Shown in pieces: positions 6,068 through 6,204 of a stretch of 6,204 bases of DNA. The notes under the pieces are model-generated. The model was not told the DNA's origin. It searched no databases and worked only from the letters and a program-made list of their open reading frames with translations. Every line of letters starts with the position of its first letter. The first letter of the stretch is position 1. The DNA is from Candidatus Zixiibacteriota bacterium (GTDB lineage: Bacteria; Zixibacteria; MSB-5A5; GN15; PGXB01). The DNA is taken from NCBI GenBank assembly GCA_030591405.1, contig JAUVBC010000140.1:1-6204 (forward strand), in the 5' to 3' direction. Made by a program: the position numbers and the translations under genes.

Positions 6068-6204
6068 ATGAAAAAAATAAACAAACCGAATCTTATATTT
6101 AGAATATCTCATCTGATTATTATTCAGATAATATTTATATTTGGAGCCTTTGCTCTGGTTCTGTTTTATCCTGAAGATACAGTTGAAGACAATTCCTATT
6201 ATGA
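6068..6204 (+). CDS. N-terminal part of an unrecognised membrane-anchored protein (cut by window end)
   Basis: An open frame from ATG 6068 runs off the window; 45 residues are visible. GGAAGG (6057-6062), 5 nt upstream, is a good ribosome binding site and fixes the start. The N-terminus is short and basic (MKKINKPN...). One hydrophobic segment follows at about residues 15-34 (LIIIQIIFIFGAFALVLFY), then an acidic stretch (PEDTVEDNSYY). This is the pattern of a signal anchor with the following part outside the cytoplasmic membrane, as in many sensor kinases, chemoreceptors or anchored enzymes, but nothing visible selects among these. It lies about 80 bp downstream of the structured RNA element, which might be its leader. 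The function is unknown. Confidence 0.7.
   Translation, partial: MKKINKPNLIFRISHLIIIQIIFIFGAFALVLFYPEDTVEDNSYY

Overview
The window looks like chromosomal DNA from a moderately AT-rich, Gram-negative-type bacterium. The genes are ordinary housekeeping and redox genes with Shine-Dalgarno-like sites and sigma70-like promoters. I see no phage, transposon, CRISPR or plasmid signature. The iron-sulfur-rich flavoenzyme, an Rrf2 regulator with three cysteines, a cobalamin adenosyltransferase and thioredoxin reductase would suit an anaerobe or facultative anaerobe. I cannot name the phylum from this sequence alone.

Left part, minus strand (about 1-1175): dcd (dCTP deaminase) lies downstream of a gene for an Rrf2-family regulator. 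Each has its own recognisable promoter. The regulator's promoter has a perfect TTGACA and a perfect TATAAT separated by 16 bp.

Centre, plus strand (about 1176-5680): a roughly 225-bp divergent intergenic region separates the regulator from a very large gene. That gene encodes a fused FAD-binding oxidase and Fe-S protein of about 906 residues, a GlcD-GlcF or D-lactate dehydrogenase type 2-hydroxyacid dehydrogenase. cobO overlaps its end by 17 bp and is probably translationally coupled to it. trxB follows after a 109-bp gap that carries an extended -10 promoter, and it ends at a clear intrinsic terminator.

Right part (about 5681-6204): a long AT-rich gap contains an inverted repeat and then a sharply GC-rich island (about 64% G+C). 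The island folds on paper into a 10-11 bp closing stem around two hairpins and is directly followed by a T run. This is either an independent small RNA or a structured leader for the next gene. That gene starts at 6068 and encodes a protein with an N-terminal membrane segment cut off by the window edge. The island is the least explained and most interesting part of the window.

How the parts may work together (inference): the cysteine-containing Rrf2 protein could sense redox or Fe-S status and control the divergent Fe-S flavoenzyme and cobO through the palindrome between them. Thioredoxin reductase would then be a separately transcribed redox gene.
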